Origin: Actinobacteria bacterium UBA5176
GTDB lineage: Bacteria > Actinomycetota > UBA4738
Assembly (NCBI GenBank): GCA_002413305.1
Contig: DHWS01000098.1
Span: forward strand, 1 to 19,048
Reading direction: 5' to 3'
DNA: 19,048 bases
Shown here in pieces: positions 1 to 7,670 of the stretch (position 1 is its first letter; each line of letters starts with the position of its first letter). Both the position numbers and the translations under genes were made by a program. The notes under the pieces are model-generated. The model made no database searches, was not told where the DNA came from, and was given only the letters and a program-made list of their open reading frames with translations.

Positions 1-227
<227 letters not shown>

Positions 228-360
228 AGATGGTTCGATCCGGCCGGATTGTGTCCGTCCGGTTCATTGCTTTGGTCGTACGAATCCGCGTCACTCGTCG
301 GATACCCGGATGCACGCCGAAACGTGACCCGGGCCCTCTCTCATGACGGGAGTGCACTGG

Positions 361-388
361 CTTTTGGCACACTGTTCAGTTCTCAAGG
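361..388 (-). promoter_or_regulatory. boxA-like antitermination element in the rRNA leader
   Basis: On the minus strand this reads CCTTGAGAACTGAACAGTG followed by TGCCAAAAG. It resembles the boxA-containing leader of actinobacterial and Bacillus rRNA operons (TTTGA-AACT core followed by GAACA). Such elements bind the NusB-NusE complex so that RNA polymerase resists termination across the rRNA operon. It lies about 135 bases before the 16S 5' end, a usual place. It is also downstream of the terminator-like hairpin at 437-468, so it cannot by itself suppress that hairpin. Confidence 0.7.
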
Positions 389-436
389 TGCGAGCGTTCC
401 CGCTTGGAACCCTCTTCCTGACCTCGTTCTTGCGGC

Positions 437-468
437 AACAAAAGGCCGCCGGCTCTCAGGCCGACGGC
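437..468 (-). terminator. Rho-independent-terminator-like hairpin in the rRNA leader
   Basis: On the minus strand GCCGTCGGC (468-460) pairs with GCCGGCGGC (453-445) across a six-base loop CTGAGA, giving nine pairs with one U-G wobble. CTTTTGTT follows directly. The form is that of an intrinsic terminator, with a short U tract. It sits between the only good promoter found (589-618) and the 16S gene. It could end read-through from tyrS, attenuate the rRNA transcript, end a short separate RNA, or be a processing stem. Confidence 0.55.
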
Positions 469-561
469 TCCGACTCAACCGGTCACGTTTCGATCGGCTA
501 CGTCAGAGAACCCTCCTCGCCTGTTCCGTTGTCAGGAAGGTAGCTCCCATACGGGACCTCA

Positions 562-581
562 CTCCCGGGTTCTCCCGGGAG
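562..581 (-). other. Stable 8-bp hairpin at the predicted 5' end of the rRNA leader
   Basis: CTCCCGGG and CCCGGGAG pair perfectly around a four-base loop (AGAA on the minus strand). The hairpin begins one or two bases after the start site predicted from the -10 box at 589-594, so a transcript from that promoter would carry a GC-rich stem at its very 5' end. No U tract follows, so it is not a terminator by itself. A protective 5' stem or an RNase III site is possible. Confidence 0.5.
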
Positions 582-588
582 CCCCGCT

Positions 589-618
589 ATGGTACGCCAG
601 TTGGCTGAGGGGCGTCAA
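589..618 (-). promoter_or_regulatory. Probable sigma-70-type promoter of the rRNA operon
   Basis: The minus strand has TTGACG (618-613), an 18-base spacer and TACCAT (594-589). The -35 box matches TTGACA at five of six positions and the -10 box has the TANNNT form. The predicted start is near 582, giving a leader of about 355 bases before 16S. The -35 box begins 17 bases after the tyrS stop codon. It is the best promoter match seen between tyrS and 16S; no clear TANNNT box with a -35 partner was found closer to 16S. Confidence 0.7.
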
Positions 619-635
619 CAGGTCGAATGTGCAGG

Positions 636-1859
636 TCAGCGGCCCGGACCGGGCGCGAGGACCCGGACGAACCGCCTCCGGCCCACCTGCACCACCCTCC
701 CGGTCAGCTCGGAGGCCTCGAACTCCGCGGTTGGGTCCGTGACCTGGTCGCCGTCGATCCGGACGGCGCCCTGTTGGATCTGGCGACGTCCATCGGCGTT
801 GGAGGAGACCAGCCCGAGTTCGGCCAGGAGTCGCGGCAGCCAGATCGGCCCGGCGCCGGCCAGAACAGCGGGCAACGACACCTCGAGGACGTCCTCGGGC
901 GCGTCGTGCGCCTTGAAGACCCGGTCGAAACGGCGTTCCGCCTGCTCCCCGGCGCCCTCGCCGTGGTATTGGGACACGATCGCCCGGGCCAGGCGCCGCT
1001 TCTCGGCGTTCGGGTGGGCGGCCGGTTCGAACTCCAGCTCGGTGCACAGCCGGAAGTACCGGTAGATCAGCTCGTCCGGGATGGACATGAGCTTGCCGAA
1101 CATCTCCTCCGGCGGATCTGTCAGCGCCACGGAGTTGTCGAAGGACTTCGACATCTTTCGGAGGCCGTCGGTGCCCTCCAGCAGCGGCATCGTGAACACG
1201 ACCTGCGGCTCCTGGCCGTACGCCCGCTGGATGTCCCGCCCCACCAGCAGGTTGAAGGTCTGGTCGGTGCCTCCCATCTCGACGTCCGACCGGATGGCCA
1301 CGGAATCCATTGCCTGCATGAGGGGGTACAGGAACTCCACCACGCTGATCGGGCGGCCGTCCCGGTACCGGGCCTGGAAGTCGTCGCGCTCCAGCATCCG
1401 GGCCACCGTGTACTGGGACGTCAGTCGGAGCACGTCCTGCATGGTGAGCGCGGCCAGCCACGCCGAGTTGCGGTGGAGCTCGGCCCGGGAAGGGTCGAGG
1501 TCCAAGACCAGCCCGGCCTGGTCCAGGTACGTCTGGGCGTTCGCCTCCAACTCATCGGGCGAGAGCATGGGGCGGGTCTCGGACTGTCCGCTTGGATCGC
1601 CGACCAGCCCCGTGAAGTCTCCGACGATCAGGACGGCGATGTGCCCGAAGTCCTGGAACTGCCGGAGCTTGCGCAGGACGACCGCGTGCCCGAGGTGGAG
1701 GTCGGGGCGCGACGGGTCGATGCCCAGCTTGACCCGGAGTGGCCGCCCCTCAGAGACCGAACGCTCCAGCTTGGCGAGGAGCTCCTCCTCGGGGATCACG
1801 CCCGCGGTGTCCCGGAGTAGGGCGTCGAATCGTGCTCGCGGGTCCATGCGGGGGGCCAT
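636..1859 (-). CDS. tyrS: Tyrosyl-tRNA synthetase
   Basis: A class I aminoacyl-tRNA synthetase that charges tRNA-Tyr in the cytosol. From the start chosen, 407 residues, close to the 400-424 usual for bacterial TyrS. The HIGH signature appears as PDLHLGH near residues 51-57 and the KMSKS loop is intact (LRKMSKSFDNS). GGTDQTFNLL, the tyrosine/ATP pocket region, is present, and an S4 RNA-binding domain occupies about the last 65 residues. The HLGH form resembles the TyrS2/TyrZ branch. Two adjacent ATGs are possible (1859 and 1847). 1859 is chosen because TAGCAT lies eight bases upstream, as in a leaderless mRNA, and no Shine-Dalgarno is seen for either. An in-frame extension to 1967 would overlap the divergent penicillin-binding protein gene and is unlikely. 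The stop is 17 bases before the rRNA promoter. Confidence 0.96.
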   Translation of the reverse strand: MAPRMDPRARFDALLRDTAGVIPEEELLAKLERSVSEGRPLRVKLGIDPSRPDLHLGHAVVLRKLRQFQDFGHIAVLIVGDFTGLVGDPSGQSETRPMLSPDELEANAQTYLDQAGLVLDLDPSRAELHRNSAWLAALTMQDVLRLTSQYTVARMLERDDFQARYRDGRPISVVEFLYPLMQAMDSVAIRSDVEMGGTDQTFNLLVGRDIQRAYGQEPQVVFTMPLLEGTDGLRKMSKSFDNSVALTDPPEEMFGKLMSIPDELIYRYFRLCTELEFEPAAHPNAEKRRLARAIVSQYHGEGAGEQAERRFDRVFKAHDAPEDVLEVSLPAVLAGAGPIWLPRLLAELGLVSSNADGRRQIQQGAVRIDGDQVTDPTAEFEASELTGRVVQVGRRRFVRVLAPGPGR

Positions 1860-1867
1860 CGCGGCGG

Positions 1868-1873
1868 ATGCTA
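1868..1873 (-). promoter_or_regulatory. Candidate -10 box for near-leaderless tyrS transcript
   Basis: TAGCAT on the minus strand lies eight bases before the tyrS ATG at 1859, so transcription would start at or within a base or two of the start codon. There is no recognisable -35 box and no Shine-Dalgarno, both common for leaderless actinobacterial genes. It also leaves no room for a T-box leader. Confidence 0.45.
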
Positions 1874-1939
1874 CCAGGGTGCATCCGTCCGATGGCTCCT
1901 GTAGTTCCGCCGGAGGACTGTCGATGACTACGGGGTCCG

Positions 1940-4300
1940 ATGAGCGCCCACCGGAAGCTCCGCCCAATCGCCCTGGCAGCGATCGCTGTCGTCTTCACCA
2001 TGCTCGCCTCCGGCTGCGGCCTGCCGAACATCGCCGGCCTGAAGCTGACGATCCCGGCGCTCCCCCAGACCTCGCTCCTGTTCGACGACCACGGCCAGCT
2101 GATCACCAGCCTGCACGCAGGCGAGAACCGAACGCTGGTCCCGATCGGCGAGATCCCGACGGTCCTCCAGGACGCGGTCATCGCCACGGAAGACCAGCGC
2201 TTCTACCAGCATCACGGTATCGATGTGAAGGCCATCGTCCGCGCCGCCGTCCGCGACGCCACATCCGGCCGGGTCGAACAGGGCGGTTCGACCATCACGG
2301 AGCAGCTCGTGAAGAACACGATCACCGGGAGCGACCGCACGGTCACCAGGAAGATCAAGGACGCCATCCTCGCCTACAAGCTCGAGGACAAGTACCCGAA
2401 GTCGAAGATCCTCGAGATGTACCTCAACACGGTCTACTTCGGGCAGGGCGCGTACGGCGTCCAGGCGGCCACACACACCTACTTCTCCGAGTCCGTCGCG
2501 GACCTCACCCTCCCCCAGGCTGCCACGCTGGCCGGGCTCATCTCCTCGCCGGAGAACTACGACCCGGTCTTCCACCCCGACCTGGCGATCGTCCGCCGCA
2601 ACCTGGCGTTGGCTCAGATGGACCTGCTCGGGATGATCGACCGGCCACAATACCTGGTCGCCGTCGCGGCCCCGCTCGGGCTGAAGGTCTACGTCCAGCG
2701 CCACTACCCCGCGGCGTATTTCGTCGACTACGTGCGGAAGTGGTTCCTACAGAACCCGGCATTCGGGTCGACCTACCAGCAGCGCTACGACAAGCTCTTC
2801 ACCGGAGGGCTTCGCATCTACACGACCGTCGACCTGAAGCTGCAGCAGGAGGCGGAGCAGGCCGTCGGGAGCATCCTCACCGAGAAAGGCGATCCGTACG
2901 GAGCGATGACGGTGAGCGACCCGAACACCGGCGAGATCAAGGCCATGGTCGGCGGGCGCGACTACTTCTCGGAGAAGGACCCGTTCGCCAAGCTGAACCT
3001 GGCGACCGGGGGGGCGACAGGGCGGCAGGCCGGTTCGTCGTTCAAGCCCTTCGCGTTGGTCACCGCGCTCGACCAGGGCATCACGCCGCAGCAGGTCTAC
3101 TCCGCGCCGGGCCACATCGACATCCAGCTGCCGCGCGGCTACAACCCGCCCGTCTGGCCGGTGTCGAACTACGAGCCGGGCGGCCGCGGCTCGGAGACGC
3201 TCGAGCAGGCCACGATCCACTCCACCAACACCGTGTACGCACAGCTCATCATGCAGGTGGGCCCGGCGAACGTGGTCCGGACGGCACGCGAGATGGGGAT
3301 CACCAGTCCGCTCGCGGCCGTGCCTTCGGCCGTGCTCGGCAGCAATGACGTCAACACGCTGGAGATGGCATCGGCGTACGGCACGCTGGCCACGATGGGG
3401 AGCCACACGCCGCCCGTGTCCGTCACGAAGATCACCGATGCCTCCGGCCGGATCGTCTTCCGGGGAACCCCGGACCTGCAACCGGTCGTGAACCCCGCCG
3501 TGGCCTGGACCACCGACCAGATCCTCGAGAAGGTCGTCCAGGAAGGGACGGGCACGGCCGCGAACATCGGCCGGCCGGCCGCCGGGAAGACCGGGACCGC
3601 CCAGGATTGGGCCGACGCCTGGTTCGTGGGGTACGTACCACAGCTGGTAGCGGCCGTGTGGGTGGGCTTCCCGAAAGCGCGGGTCCCGATGGTCACACCG
3701 AGGGTCCGGATCGCGCACGTCGCCGGGGGGACCTGGCCGGCGGCGATCTGGCATGCGTTCATGACCAAGGCGCTGAAGGGCACCCGCGCCAAGGACTTCG
3801 TCAAGCCCCCCATCGGGTACGTCGACGTCGGGGTCGACCTGATCGGGATGTGCCTGCCGAACCACTGGACGCTCCCGTCCAGCGTGCAGGTCATCCACTT
3901 CATCGCCGGCACGGAGCCGACGCAAGTGTGCACCCAGCCGAGCGGGCCGCAGGTCATCCCCGTGCCGTCGGTCGTCGGCCTCCTGGCCAGCGACGCAGAG
4001 AACACGCTGGCGAGCTACGGATTCGCCTGGACCCTGGATCCCTCGTCGACCCAGGACGGGATGGTCACCACCCAGGATCCCTCGGGTGGGAGCTCCCTGC
4101 TGCAAGGTTCGACGGTGACGCTCACGCTGGTCCCGGCCCCGCCGAGCCCGCCACCTCCGAGCCCCTCGCCGAGCCCGACCCCCTCCCCGACGCCGACCCC
4201 TTCGCCGACTCCGTCTCCATCACCGTCCCCTTCGCCTTCGCCCTCGCCTTCGCCCTCGCCATCCGCGACTCCGTCGCCGAAGCCCTCGCCGAGCCGCTGA
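1940..4300 (+). CDS. Class A penicillin-binding protein with lipobox, PASTA domain and Ser-Pro tail
   Basis: A bifunctional peptidoglycan glycosyltransferase/transpeptidase of 786 residues acting outside the cytoplasmic membrane. The GT51 domain spans about 45-225: ATEDQRFYQHHGID with Glu84, GGSTITEQLVKN with Glu121, and KSKILEMYLNTVYFGQGAYG. The transpeptidase domain spans about 290-610 with SSFK (Ser366, Lys369), STN (428-430) and KTGT (550-553), all intact. One PASTA domain (about 674-731) follows, then a Pro/Ser/Thr tail. The N-terminus has basic residues, a hydrophobic stretch (9-25) and LASGC with Cys26, which fits a lipoprotein signal; class A PBPs normally have an uncleaved membrane anchor. 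The start is fixed by an in-frame TGA at 1925, and the Shine-Dalgarno is weak. A better GGAGGA sits before an out-of-frame ATG at 1924. The gene is divergent from tyrS by 80 bases and its 3' end overlaps mpg. Confidence 0.95.
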   Translation: MSAHRKLRPIALAAIAVVFTMLASGCGLPNIAGLKLTIPALPQTSLLFDDHGQLITSLHAGENRTLVPIGEIPTVLQDAVIATEDQRFYQHHGIDVKAIVRAAVRDATSGRVEQGGSTITEQLVKNTITGSDRTVTRKIKDAILAYKLEDKYPKSKILEMYLNTVYFGQGAYGVQAATHTYFSESVADLTLPQAATLAGLISSPENYDPVFHPDLAIVRRNLALAQMDLLGMIDRPQYLVAVAAPLGLKVYVQRHYPAAYFVDYVRKWFLQNPAFGSTYQQRYDKLFTGGLRIYTTVDLKLQQEAEQAVGSILTEKGDPYGAMTVSDPNTGEIKAMVGGRDYFSEKDPFAKLNLATGGATGRQAGSSFKPFALVTALDQGITPQQVYSAPGHIDIQLPRGYNPPVWPVSNYEPGGRGSETLEQATIHSTNTVYAQLIMQVGPANVVRTAREMGITSPLAAVPSAVLGSNDVNTLEMASAYGTLATMGSHTPPVSVTKITDASGRIVFRGTPDLQPVVNPAVAWTTDQILEKVVQEGTGTAANIGRPAAGKTGTAQDWADAWFVGYVPQLVAAVWVGFPKARVPMVTPRVRIAHVAGGTWPAAIWHAFMTKALKGTRAKDFVKPPIGYVDVGVDLIGMCLPNHWTLPSSVQVIHFIAGTEPTQVCTQPSGPQVIPVPSVVGLLASDAENTLASYGFAWTLDPSSTQDGMVTTQDPSGGSSLLQGSTVTLTLVPAPPSPPPPSPSPSPTPSPTPTPSPTPSPSPSPSPSPSPSPSPSATPSPKPSPSR

Positions 4301-4958
4301 TCGTTCCGCGCGGTCCGCGCGAGACGAACGGGCTGCCCGCTTCGAAGAACCGCCAGGGACGGTCCACCCCGACCGAGATCCCGATCCGCGGCGAGACGTC
4401 CACCGCCTCGTCCGGGACCCGGCGGCCCGGGGCGACGAACAGCGCGCCGCCGCCCGCCAGGTCGCGCCCGTTGTCGGTGCGCGCCACGCCGAACGCCTGG
4501 GTCAGCCGGCCGGGACCCGCACAGAGCAGCTTCGGCGCGTGGACCCTCCGCGCAGCCGCCATCTCCTCCAGGCCCTCGAGCGGTTCCGCGGCCCGCAGGA
4601 GCACCGCGCTCCCCTCGCCGTCCTGGCCGGTCACCACGTTCATGCAATGGTGCATGCCGTAGGAGAAGTACACGTACAGGTGGCCGGGCGGGCCGAACAT
4701 CACGGCCGTGCGGTCGGTGATCCCCCGGTACGAATGGCTCGCCGGGTCGTCCTCCTGGTAGGCCTCGCATTCGACGATCCGCGCCACCAGCAGGCCGCCG
4801 GACGCATCCTCCGGCCGCTTCACCAGGAGCCTCCCCAGCAGGTCGCGGGCCACGACCGGCGAAGGTCGGGCGAAGAACCACCGGCCGAGCCGGTGCGGCT
4901 CCCGGGGGTTCAGGCCCGACCCTTCCGCAGGAACCGCCGGAGCTTGTCGAGCGGCCAC
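4122..4958 (-). CDS. mpg: 3-methyladenine DNA glycosylase (AAG/Mpg family)
   Basis: A base-excision-repair enzyme that removes alkylated purines. The family core is clear: FFARPSPVVARDLLGRLL at the start, then ARIVECEAY with the catalytic Glu and the intercalating-region Tyr, HSYRGITDRTAVMF, GHLYVYFSYGMHHCMNVV, and AVLLRAAEPLEG. The domain normally ends near RPWRFFEAGSPFVSR. Here the frame stays open for about 60 further residues, antisense to the Ser-Pro region of the PBP gene, adding a basic Ala/Lys/Arg then Gly/Ser tail. The start is uncertain. GTG at 4958 is the nearest standard codon that keeps the whole domain (278 residues, overlapping polX by 49 bases). CTG at 4913, overlapping the polX stop as CTGA with GGAAGG nine bases upstream, is a plausible alternative. 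Translation is probably coupled to polX. Confidence 0.88.
   Translation of the reverse strand: MAARQAPAVPAEGSGLNPREPHRLGRWFFARPSPVVARDLLGRLLVKRPEDASGGLLVARIVECEAYQEDDPASHSYRGITDRTAVMFGPPGHLYVYFSYGMHHCMNVVTGQDGEGSAVLLRAAEPLEGLEEMAAARRVHAPKLLCAGPGRLTQAFGVARTDNGRDLAGGGALFVAPGRRVPDEAVDVSPRIGISVGVDRPWRFFEAGSPFVSRGPRGTISGSARASATESRMARAKARAKAKGTVMETESAKGSASGRGSGSARGSEVAGSAGPGPA
4142..4297 (+). repeat. Ser-Pro low-complexity tail coding repeat
   Basis: A degenerate short tandem repeat built on cctcgcc/ccttcg units encodes alternating Ser-Pro/Thr-Pro in the C-terminal tail of the penicillin-binding protein. Such tails probably span or contact the cell wall. The opposite strand of the same bases is open and would encode an Ala/Lys/Arg/Gly/Ser-rich tail on the mpg product. 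Copy number is likely to vary between strains by slippage; that is inference. Confidence 0.8.
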
Positions 4959-6634
4959 GTGTTGATGACATCGTCCCGTTCGAGCCACCCGCGCTGCGCG
5001 GTCCCCACGCCGTATCGCATGAAGGGCAGGTGGACCGTCGAGTGCGAGTCGGTGTCCACGGCGAACTTCACCCCGTGACGCCTGGCCCACATGACGTGCT
5101 CGTCCCGCAGGTCCAGCCGGTCCGGGAACGAGTTGACCTCCAGCGCCGTTCCGGTTCGAGCCGCCGCTTCGAACACCGCATCCAGGTCGAACTCGATCGG
5201 TGCCCGCCGGCCGATGAGCCGAGCCGTGGGGTGGCCGATGATGTTGACGTATGGGTTCTCGCATGCCCGGATGATCCGCCGGGTCATCTGGTCCTGGGGC
5301 TGGTTGAACTCCGAGTGCACGGACGCGACGCAGACGTCGAACCCCTCGAGGAAATGCGGACCCCAGTCGACGTCTCCGGCCGGGTCGATGTTCAGCTCGG
5401 TCCCGTGCAGCAGGGTCATCTTCGGGTACCTCGACTGCAGCTTCCTGACCTGCCGGCGCTGGGTGAGCATCTTCTCGTCGGTCATCCGTTGCATGTACAG
5501 GTTCGGCGCGTGGTCGGTGACCGCGTAGTACCGGTACTTCAGGCCCGCCGCCGTCTCCAGCATCTGCTCCAGGGAGGCCAGGCCGTCGGTGAGGTTGGTG
5601 TGGGTGTGGAGGTCGCCCCGAAGGTTCTTCCGTTCGACCAGGGTGGGCAGTTCGCCGCGGAGGGCCGCGTCGATCTCCCCCCGGTCCTCCCGGAGGGTCG
5701 GAGGGATCCAGGGCAGGCCCAGCTGCGCGTAGACCTCCTCCTCGGTCTCGGCCACGATCAGGTTCCCCGAGGCGGCTTCGAACAACCCGTACTCCGAGAG
5801 CTTCAGGCCCTTGCGGACGGCCATCTCCCGGGTCCGGATGTTGTGCGCCTTGGACCCGGTGAAGTACTGGAGCGCCGCCCCCCACACCTCCGGGGTGATG
5901 ACCCGCAGGTCGACCTGCAGGCCCATCGTCGAGCGGATGGAGGTCTTCGTCTCCCCCCGGGCGACGATCCGCTCGACGATGGCGAGGTTGACGAAGGCCT
6001 CCATCACCGGCCCGGCGTCCTCGGACGCCACGAGGATGTCGATGTCCCCGATCGTTTCCCGCATGCGGCGGAGCGAGCCTGCGTACGCGCACTTCCGGCA
6101 GCCCCTCAGCGCGGAGAGCTCGCCGAGGATCTCTTCGGCCAGCTCCATCCCCACGCCGATCTGGACCCGCTCCCCCGACTGCTGCATCAGCGAGATGCCG
6201 CGAAGGATGTTCTCCTCGGTCTTCGGCCCGAACCCCTTCATGCCGGCGAGCAGCCCGGCGTGGATGGCGTCGGCCAGCTCCTGGACCGAGGCGATCTTCA
6301 TCTCCCGGTAGAGCATCAGGGCCTTCTTCGGGCCGAGCATCGGTATCGAGATCATGTCGCGGACACCGGCAGGCACCTGCTTGCGGAGCTCCTCGAGCCG
6401 TTCGAACGTGCCGGTCTCGAGCGCCTGCCGAACCTTGCCGACGATGGACTTGCCGACGGCCGGGATGGCCAGGATGCCCTTGTCGTCGAGCGTGGCGAGG
6501 TCGGCGTGGTAGCCGCCCACCGAGCGAGCCGCCTTCTCGTACGTCCGGACGCGGAACGGGTCGCCGCCGGAGATCGACAACAGGTCCGCGTACTCCTCGA
6601 GCAGCGCTTCGACGACCTCGTTCGCCCTCGGCAT
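4910..6634 (-). CDS. polX: DNA polymerase/3'-5' exonuclease PolX
   Basis: A family X DNA polymerase fused to a PHP phosphoesterase domain, 574 residues, the normal bacterial length. Order: N-terminal helix-hairpin-helix region (about 1-145, with IPAVGKSIVGKV and GMKGFGPKTEENI), nucleotidyltransferase palm (about 150-310) with AGSLRR (185-190), GDIDI giving Asp197 and Asp199, and VDLRV giving Asp242, then a PHP domain (about 338-574) with GDLHTHTNLTDG, HGTELNI, ASVHSE, IGHPTAR and DTDSHS. All metal-ligand motifs look intact, so both gap-filling synthesis and proofreading are expected, as known for Bacillus and Thermus PolX. The start ATG is clear, with TAGAAT six bases upstream. The gene lies 44 bases after argF and overlaps mpg, another base-excision-repair gene, which fits a shared function. 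Confidence 0.96.
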   Translation of the reverse strand: MPRANEVVEALLEEYADLLSISGGDPFRVRTYEKAARSVGGYHADLATLDDKGILAIPAVGKSIVGKVRQALETGTFERLEELRKQVPAGVRDMISIPMLGPKKALMLYREMKIASVQELADAIHAGLLAGMKGFGPKTEENILRGISLMQQSGERVQIGVGMELAEEILGELSALRGCRKCAYAGSLRRMRETIGDIDILVASEDAGPVMEAFVNLAIVERIVARGETKTSIRSTMGLQVDLRVITPEVWGAALQYFTGSKAHNIRTREMAVRKGLKLSEYGLFEAASGNLIVAETEEEVYAQLGLPWIPPTLREDRGEIDAALRGELPTLVERKNLRGDLHTHTNLTDGLASLEQMLETAAGLKYRYYAVTDHAPNLYMQRMTDEKMLTQRRQVRKLQSRYPKMTLLHGTELNIDPAGDVDWGPHFLEGFDVCVASVHSEFNQPQDQMTRRIIRACENPYVNIIGHPTARLIGRRAPIEFDLDAVFEAAARTGTALEVNSFPDRLDLRDEHVMWARRHGVKFAVDTDSHSTVHLPFMRYGVGTAQRGWLERDDVINTWPLDKLRRFLRKGRA

Positions 6635-6640
6635 GCCTCG

Positions 6641-6646
6641 ATTCTA
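6641..6646 (-). promoter_or_regulatory. Candidate -10 box for leaderless polX transcript
   Basis: TAGAAT on the minus strand, six bases before the polX ATG at 6634, in the 44-base gap after argF. It matches TATAAT at four of six positions. No -35 box is seen. A start at or next to the ATG would give a leaderless repair transcript (polX-mpg) separate from argF. Confidence 0.45.
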
Positions 6647-6678
6647 TTGGCCGCCGGGCCGGTGGCCGCAGCCGAGGC

Positions 6679-7605
6679 TCAGGCCCCGCCGAGGAGGAAC
6701 AGCAGCAACGCCTTCTGCGAGTGGAGGCGGTTCTCCGCCTGGTCCCACACCACCGAGTGCGGACCGTCGATGACCTCGTCGGTGATCTCCTGGCCACGGT
6801 GGGCGGGGAGGCAGTGCAGGACGATGCAGTCCGGGTCGGCGCGGTCGACGGCGGCCTGGTCAAGCCGGTACGGCTGGAAGATCAGCGTCCGTTCGCTCGC
6901 TTCGGCCTCCTGGCCCATGGATGCCCAGACGTCGGTGTACAGGACGTCAGCGCCCTGTTCGGCCTCGGCCACGTCCTCCGTGACCATGATGCGGCCGCCG
7001 GCGCCAGCCTCGCCGGCGAGCTCCTCGGCGCGCTGCACGACCTGCGGGATGGGCTCGTAACCCGGAGGCGTGGCCACCCGGACCGACATGCCGGCCTTGG
7101 CCCCGCCGATGAGCAGCGAATGCGCGACGTTGTTCCCGTCCCCGACGTAGGCGAGCGTCAGACCTTCGAGCCGGCCCTTGTGCTCCCGGACGGTCAGCAG
7201 GTCGGCCAGGCACTGGCACGGGTGCTCGAAGTCCGACAGCGCGTTCACGATGGGCACGGTGGCGGTGCGGGCCAGGGCTTCGAGCCGCTCCTGGCCGAAC
7301 GTGCGGAGGACGATCGCGTCGACGTAGCGGGACAGGACCCTGCCGGTGTCCTCGATGGTTTCCCCCCGGCCGAGCTGGAGCTCCGTGGACGACAGGGCAA
7401 GCGGGTGCGCCCCCAGACCGGCGATGCCGACCTCGAACGAGACGCGGGTCCGGGTGGAGGGTTTCTCGAAGATCATCGCCACGGCCAGGCCGCGCAGGCG
7501 GTCCGCGTAGTCCGGCGCCGACGACTTGACCTTGTCCGCCAGGTCGAGGAGCGAGGCGAGCTCGCCCGGCGAGAGGTCGTCCATCGAGAGGAAGTTCCGG
7601 CTCAT
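6679..7605 (-). CDS. argF: Ornithine carbamoyltransferase (anabolic)
   Basis: Converts ornithine and carbamoyl phosphate to citrulline in arginine biosynthesis. 308 residues from the start chosen, a normal length. Key motifs are intact: the carbamoyl-phosphate loop PSTRTRVSFE, LRTFGQ, HPCQCLADL, the ornithine-side DVWASMGQE and HCLPAHRG. The first residues (MSRNFLSMDDLSP) align with the usual N-terminus (M-x-x-HFL-x-x-DDLSP), so ATG 7605 is preferred; an in-frame ATG at 7617 would add four residues. No strong Shine-Dalgarno is present for either, and TACGAT lies ten bases before 7605. The gene stands alone between pheT and polX: argC, J, B, D, R, G and H, its usual actinobacterial neighbours, are not in this window. 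Confidence 0.96.
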   Translation of the reverse strand: MSRNFLSMDDLSPGELASLLDLADKVKSSAPDYADRLRGLAVAMIFEKPSTRTRVSFEVGIAGLGAHPLALSSTELQLGRGETIEDTGRVLSRYVDAIVLRTFGQERLEALARTATVPIVNALSDFEHPCQCLADLLTVREHKGRLEGLTLAYVGDGNNVAHSLLIGGAKAGMSVRVATPPGYEPIPQVVQRAEELAGEAGAGGRIMVTEDVAEAEQGADVLYTDVWASMGQEAEASERTLIFQPYRLDQAAVDRADPDCIVLHCLPAHRGQEITDEVIDGPHSVVWDQAENRLHSQKALLLFLLGGA

Positions 7606-7670
7606 GGCGGCGCCCATCGTAAACGCCCCGAGCCGTGGGCCGCCAGCGTTCGGCCGGGGTCCGGGACCGT

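Larger units (their letters stand above)
228..588 (-). other. rRNA leader region without protein-coding genes
   Basis: No supported protein gene lies between tyrS and 16S. Open frames here, including one running into 16S on the plus strand, lack family motifs and overlap rRNA. The content is a 5' hairpin (562-581), a terminator-like hairpin (437-468), a small GTTCC/GGAAC stem near 398-412, the boxA-like element (361-388) and about 130 bases before the 16S 5' end. Those last bases probably pair with the 16S-23S spacer for RNase III processing; that partner lies outside the window. Confidence 0.6.

Noticed and set aside
1081..3348. A 755-codon open frame on the plus strand crossing tyrS and the PBP gene
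   Set aside because: It has no family motifs and is very Arg/Pro/Gly-rich. It covers tyrS antisense and PBP in another frame, as expected from high GC content. GGAGGA before its ATG at 1924 is notable but the protein is not credible.
4142..4297. CRISPR or mobile-element repeat
   Set aside because: The repeat is a short in-frame coding repeat (Ser-Pro) with no spacers, no inverted ends and no transposase nearby.
5030..7060. Long plus-strand open frame opposite polX and argF
   Set aside because: It is an antisense shadow of two well-conserved genes with no recognisable domain.
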